Positions 3,887-5,874 of a DNA stretch of 5,874 nucleotides are shown piece by piece. The notes under the pieces are model-generated. The model ran no database searches. It saw only the letters and a program-made list of their open reading frames with translations, and was not told the DNA's origin. The stretch's first letter is position 1; each line of letters opens with the position of its first letter. The DNA lies in NCBI GenBank assembly GCA_903871975.1, contig CAIQIY010000473.1, positions 1 to 5,874 of the forward strand. The letters are read 5' to 3'. The position numbers were made by a program, and so were the translations under genes. Source of the stretch: an uncultured Chloroflexota bacterium (GTDB taxonomy: Bacteria > Chloroflexota > Chloroflexia > Chloroflexales > Roseiflexaceae).

Positions 3887-5874
3887 CAGAACCGATCGCG
3901 TCACGCCGTACCCGCGTGGTCGAGCTGTTTCTCAGCCGTGCATACCTCGCCAGCTTGCCGATTGGTCAGAAGCTCGCACTTGGCTTCGGCGCGATGATCA
4001 GCCTGACGCTGGTCGTCGTCGCGCTCGGCTATCTCGCCAGCAGTCTGGCGACGCGCGAGATCGTCCGCACCAACGACCTGTACCTGCCGGCAGCACTGAA
4101 GGCCGCCGAGGCCCAGGCCGACGTGCTGCGCATGCTGGCGAGCACCCGTGGGTATCTGGCACTGGGCGACCCGGAGTTTCTCACCAGTTATCGCGCCCAC
4201 ATCGCCGAAGTGCGGGTCAGCCTGGCAGAGCTCGAGGGGTTGAGCGCGTCATTCGATGCCGACGACCGAGCATTGCTTGCGTCGATCACGCAGCAATTTG
4301 CCGCGTGGGAAGCCCTGCCGCCGCAACGCATGTTCGATCTGCGCGCCGACCAGATGGCGCGAGAGCCGGCGTATCGCACGCTCTCGACCGACGGCATCAG
4401 GGCTGGCGGGGGCGTCCTGCTCGCCATGCAGCGGCTGATCGATCTACAGGCAGCGCTGCCGCCATCGCGCGAGACGATCGCGCAGCTGCGCACGATGGCA
4501 CGGTTCCAGGGAACGTTTGCGGCGATGCTCTCGGGCTTGCGTGGCTATGTGACGACGCGCAACCGCATCTTTCGCAGCGAGTACGAGTCGAACCGGGACG
4601 TGAGCGCATTGGCGTGGCAGTCGCTGACCTCGCGCGACGCCCGGCTGCAGCTGACGGCCGACCAACGCACGTTGCTGGACGAGATCGCTGTCCAGCGCAC
4701 CCTGTTTCTCAGTTATCCCGACGAGATGTTCACGCAACTCGAGGGCGAGCGCTGGCGCGAGGACCTCTACATGTTCTCGCAGCAAGCCCTGCCGATCGGC
4801 GAGCGGATGACCAGCGATCTGCAACGGCTGACCGACCGGCAGCAGTCACGGTTGCAGCTGGCACTCGACGGCGGGCGCAGCGGCCTCGAGGCGGCCAATC
4901 GCCAGACACTCCTCACCGGCGTCCTTGCCCTGCTCCTCGGGAGTGCCCTGGCCTGGGTGATCGCGGCACAGATCAGCCGACCGGTGCAACAGCTGACCGG
5001 CGCAGCGGTTCGGATCGGTGGTGGCGACCTCGGTGCGCGCGCGCCAGTCAGCGCCCACGACGAAGTCGGTGAGCTTGCAGCAACCTTCAACAGCATGGCG
5101 CAGCAGATCCAGCAAAGTGTGGTTCAGATCCGTCGCGAGAAGCGACGCGCCGACGACCTCTTGGGCGTCGTCATCCCGATCGGCGTCCAACTGGCGGCCG
5201 AAACCGAATTTGATCGATTGCTCGAACGAATGCTGGTCGAGGCACAGACATTCTGTGGCGCGCGTGCCGGGGCGATCTTTCTCGCGACCGACGACGAACT
5301 GCGCTGCGTCATCCTGCGCGATGATGCGAATGGCCGACGGGTTGGCGGCACGAGCGGCAGCGCCGTCGATGTCGCGCCCATCGCCTTGCGGCCGGTCGAC
5401 GGCACAGCCGCGGAGCATCGTGCGCTCGTTCACGCGGCCATCCATGCGACGACGCTCAATCTGCCCGATGTCGACCAGCCACTGCTCGCCAGCATCGGGC
5501 ACGATGCGTCATTGATCGTTCCGCTGAAGAGCCCGGCCGGCGAGGTGCGTGGCATCCTGCAACTCCATGACCCGATCGACCCAGAGCGTGGTGTGGTCGA
5601 TCGTTTCGATGCCAGCCTGCAGCAGATGATGGAATCGTTCTCGTCATTGGCCGTCGCCGCACTCGATGCCTATCGCCGCGAGCAGGCGTTGCGCCAGGAG
5701 ATTCGCCAGCTGACGATCGTCATCGACGAAACCAAACGCCGCCAGGAGGTCGAACAGATCGTCGACAGCGATTTCTTCCAGTCGCTCCAGTCACGGGGGC
5801 GGTCATTGCGGATGCGTCGCGCCGGCGGGACTGCGGCCAGCGCCACCGATGAGCCGCCAGCTGGCGATGGGTGA
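3883..5874 (+). CDS. Membrane sensor: duplicated CHASE3-like region, HAMP and GAF, no output domain
   Basis: A two-pass membrane sensor of 663 residues. TM1 is at about 31-52 and TM2 at about 343-363. The roughly 290 residues outside the membrane form two related modules (about 78-190 and 209-321), each with an R-G-Y motif (89-91 and 220-222) as in CHASE3 domains. HAMP follows TM2 (about 365-412, ISRPVQQL to FNSMAQQI). A coiled linker with DDLLGVVIPIG leads into a GAF domain (about 435-597). The tail holds a helix, EIRQLTIVIDETKRRQEVEQ, then DSDFFQSLQ and a polar Ala/Pro end. No histidine kinase, GGDEF, cyclase or methyl-accepting domain is present, so output must come from a partner. The start at 3883 overlaps the lipoprotein stop (ATGA), with GGAGG at 3867-3871; the 16 extra residues from ATG 3835 lie inside the upstream gene. 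The bound lipoprotein may be its ligand-sensing partner; this is inference. Confidence 0.85.
   Translation: MTEPIASRRTRVVELFLSRAYLASLPIGQKLALGFGAMISLTLVVVALGYLASSLATREIVRTNDLYLPAALKAAEAQADVLRMLASTRGYLALGDPEFLTSYRAHIAEVRVSLAELEGLSASFDADDRALLASITQQFAAWEALPPQRMFDLRADQMAREPAYRTLSTDGIRAGGGVLLAMQRLIDLQAALPPSRETIAQLRTMARFQGTFAAMLSGLRGYVTTRNRIFRSEYESNRDVSALAWQSLTSRDARLQLTADQRTLLDEIAVQRTLFLSYPDEMFTQLEGERWREDLYMFSQQALPIGERMTSDLQRLTDRQQSRLQLALDGGRSGLEAANRQTLLTGVLALLLGSALAWVIAAQISRPVQQLTGAAVRIGGGDLGARAPVSAHDEVGELAATFNSMAQQIQQSVVQIRREKRRADDLLGVVIPIGVQLAAETEFDRLLERMLVEAQTFCGARAGAIFLATDDELRCVILRDDANGRRVGGTSGSAVDVAPIALRPVDGTAAEHRALVHAAIHATTLNLPDVDQPLLASIGHDASLIVPLKSPAGEVRGILQLHDPIDPERGVVDRFDASLQQMMESFSSLAVAALDAYRREQALRQEIRQLTIVIDETKRRQEVEQIVDSDFFQSLQSRGRSLRMRRAGGTAASATDEPPAGDG

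Noticed and set aside
2177..3904. Long - strand open frames (236 and 290 codons) opposite the lipoprotein gene
   Set aside because: They are antisense to a clear SBP_bac_5 coding region with typical residues throughout. Such frames are common in high-GC genes.
4305..5072. A + strand frame of 255 codons within the sensor gene
   Set aside because: It is out of frame within the CHASE3/HAMP coding region, with an Arg/Ala-rich composition typical of a shifted high-GC frame.

Overview
The window looks like the chromosome of a high-GC free-living bacterium. My best guess is Chloroflexota. The reasons are high GC in every codon position, a family-5 peptide-binding lipoprotein translationally coupled to a CHASE3/HAMP/GAF sensor, and a sensor C-terminus of a type I recall from Chloroflexota and cyanobacteria. 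This assignment comes from memory and is only moderately supported. There are no rRNA or tRNA genes, no CRISPR array and no insertion sequence that I can see.

Region 1 (1-1078, + strand) is a tandem array of very short genes, each starting with nearly the same ten residues, M-(K/N)-(I/V/A)-R-S-A-V-R-A-G. Four copies look intact at the level of start codon, ribosome binding site and stop (56, 61, 39 and 56 codons). Three of these (182-352, 440-625, 908-1078) also share a C-terminal end of the form W-x-R-x-P-M-stop, and two share the block IPYGTGYS. The 39-codon copy has lost this end. One copy at the left edge (4-63) is an internally deleted and frame-shifted derivative. A further leader remnant without start codon lies at 800-829. 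The layout of constant N-terminus, variable middle and conserved C-terminal end recalls a family of peptide precursors. No modifying enzyme, protease or exporter lies in the window, so the product class is open. This array is the part most likely to be new.

Region 2 (1079-1669) holds a 126-base convergent intergenic stretch with a GC-rich hairpin, then a ybaK-type Cys-tRNA(Pro) deacylase gene on the - strand.

Region 3 (1670-2095) is non-coding as far as I can tell. It contains short inverted repeats and, near its right end, a good -10 box for the next gene.

Region 4 (2096-5874, + strand) is a two-gene operon. The first gene encodes an oligopeptide/dipeptide-type solute-binding lipoprotein (596 aa). 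The second overlaps it by ATGA and encodes a two-TM sensor (663 aa) with a duplicated CHASE3-like extracellular region, HAMP and GAF. The sensor has no kinase, cyclase, GGDEF or chemotaxis output domain. The pair probably works in extracellular ligand sensing or uptake, with output supplied by a separate protein. The last base of the window is the last base of the sensor stop codon. Whether the peptide array and the peptide-binding protein are functionally linked is only speculation.
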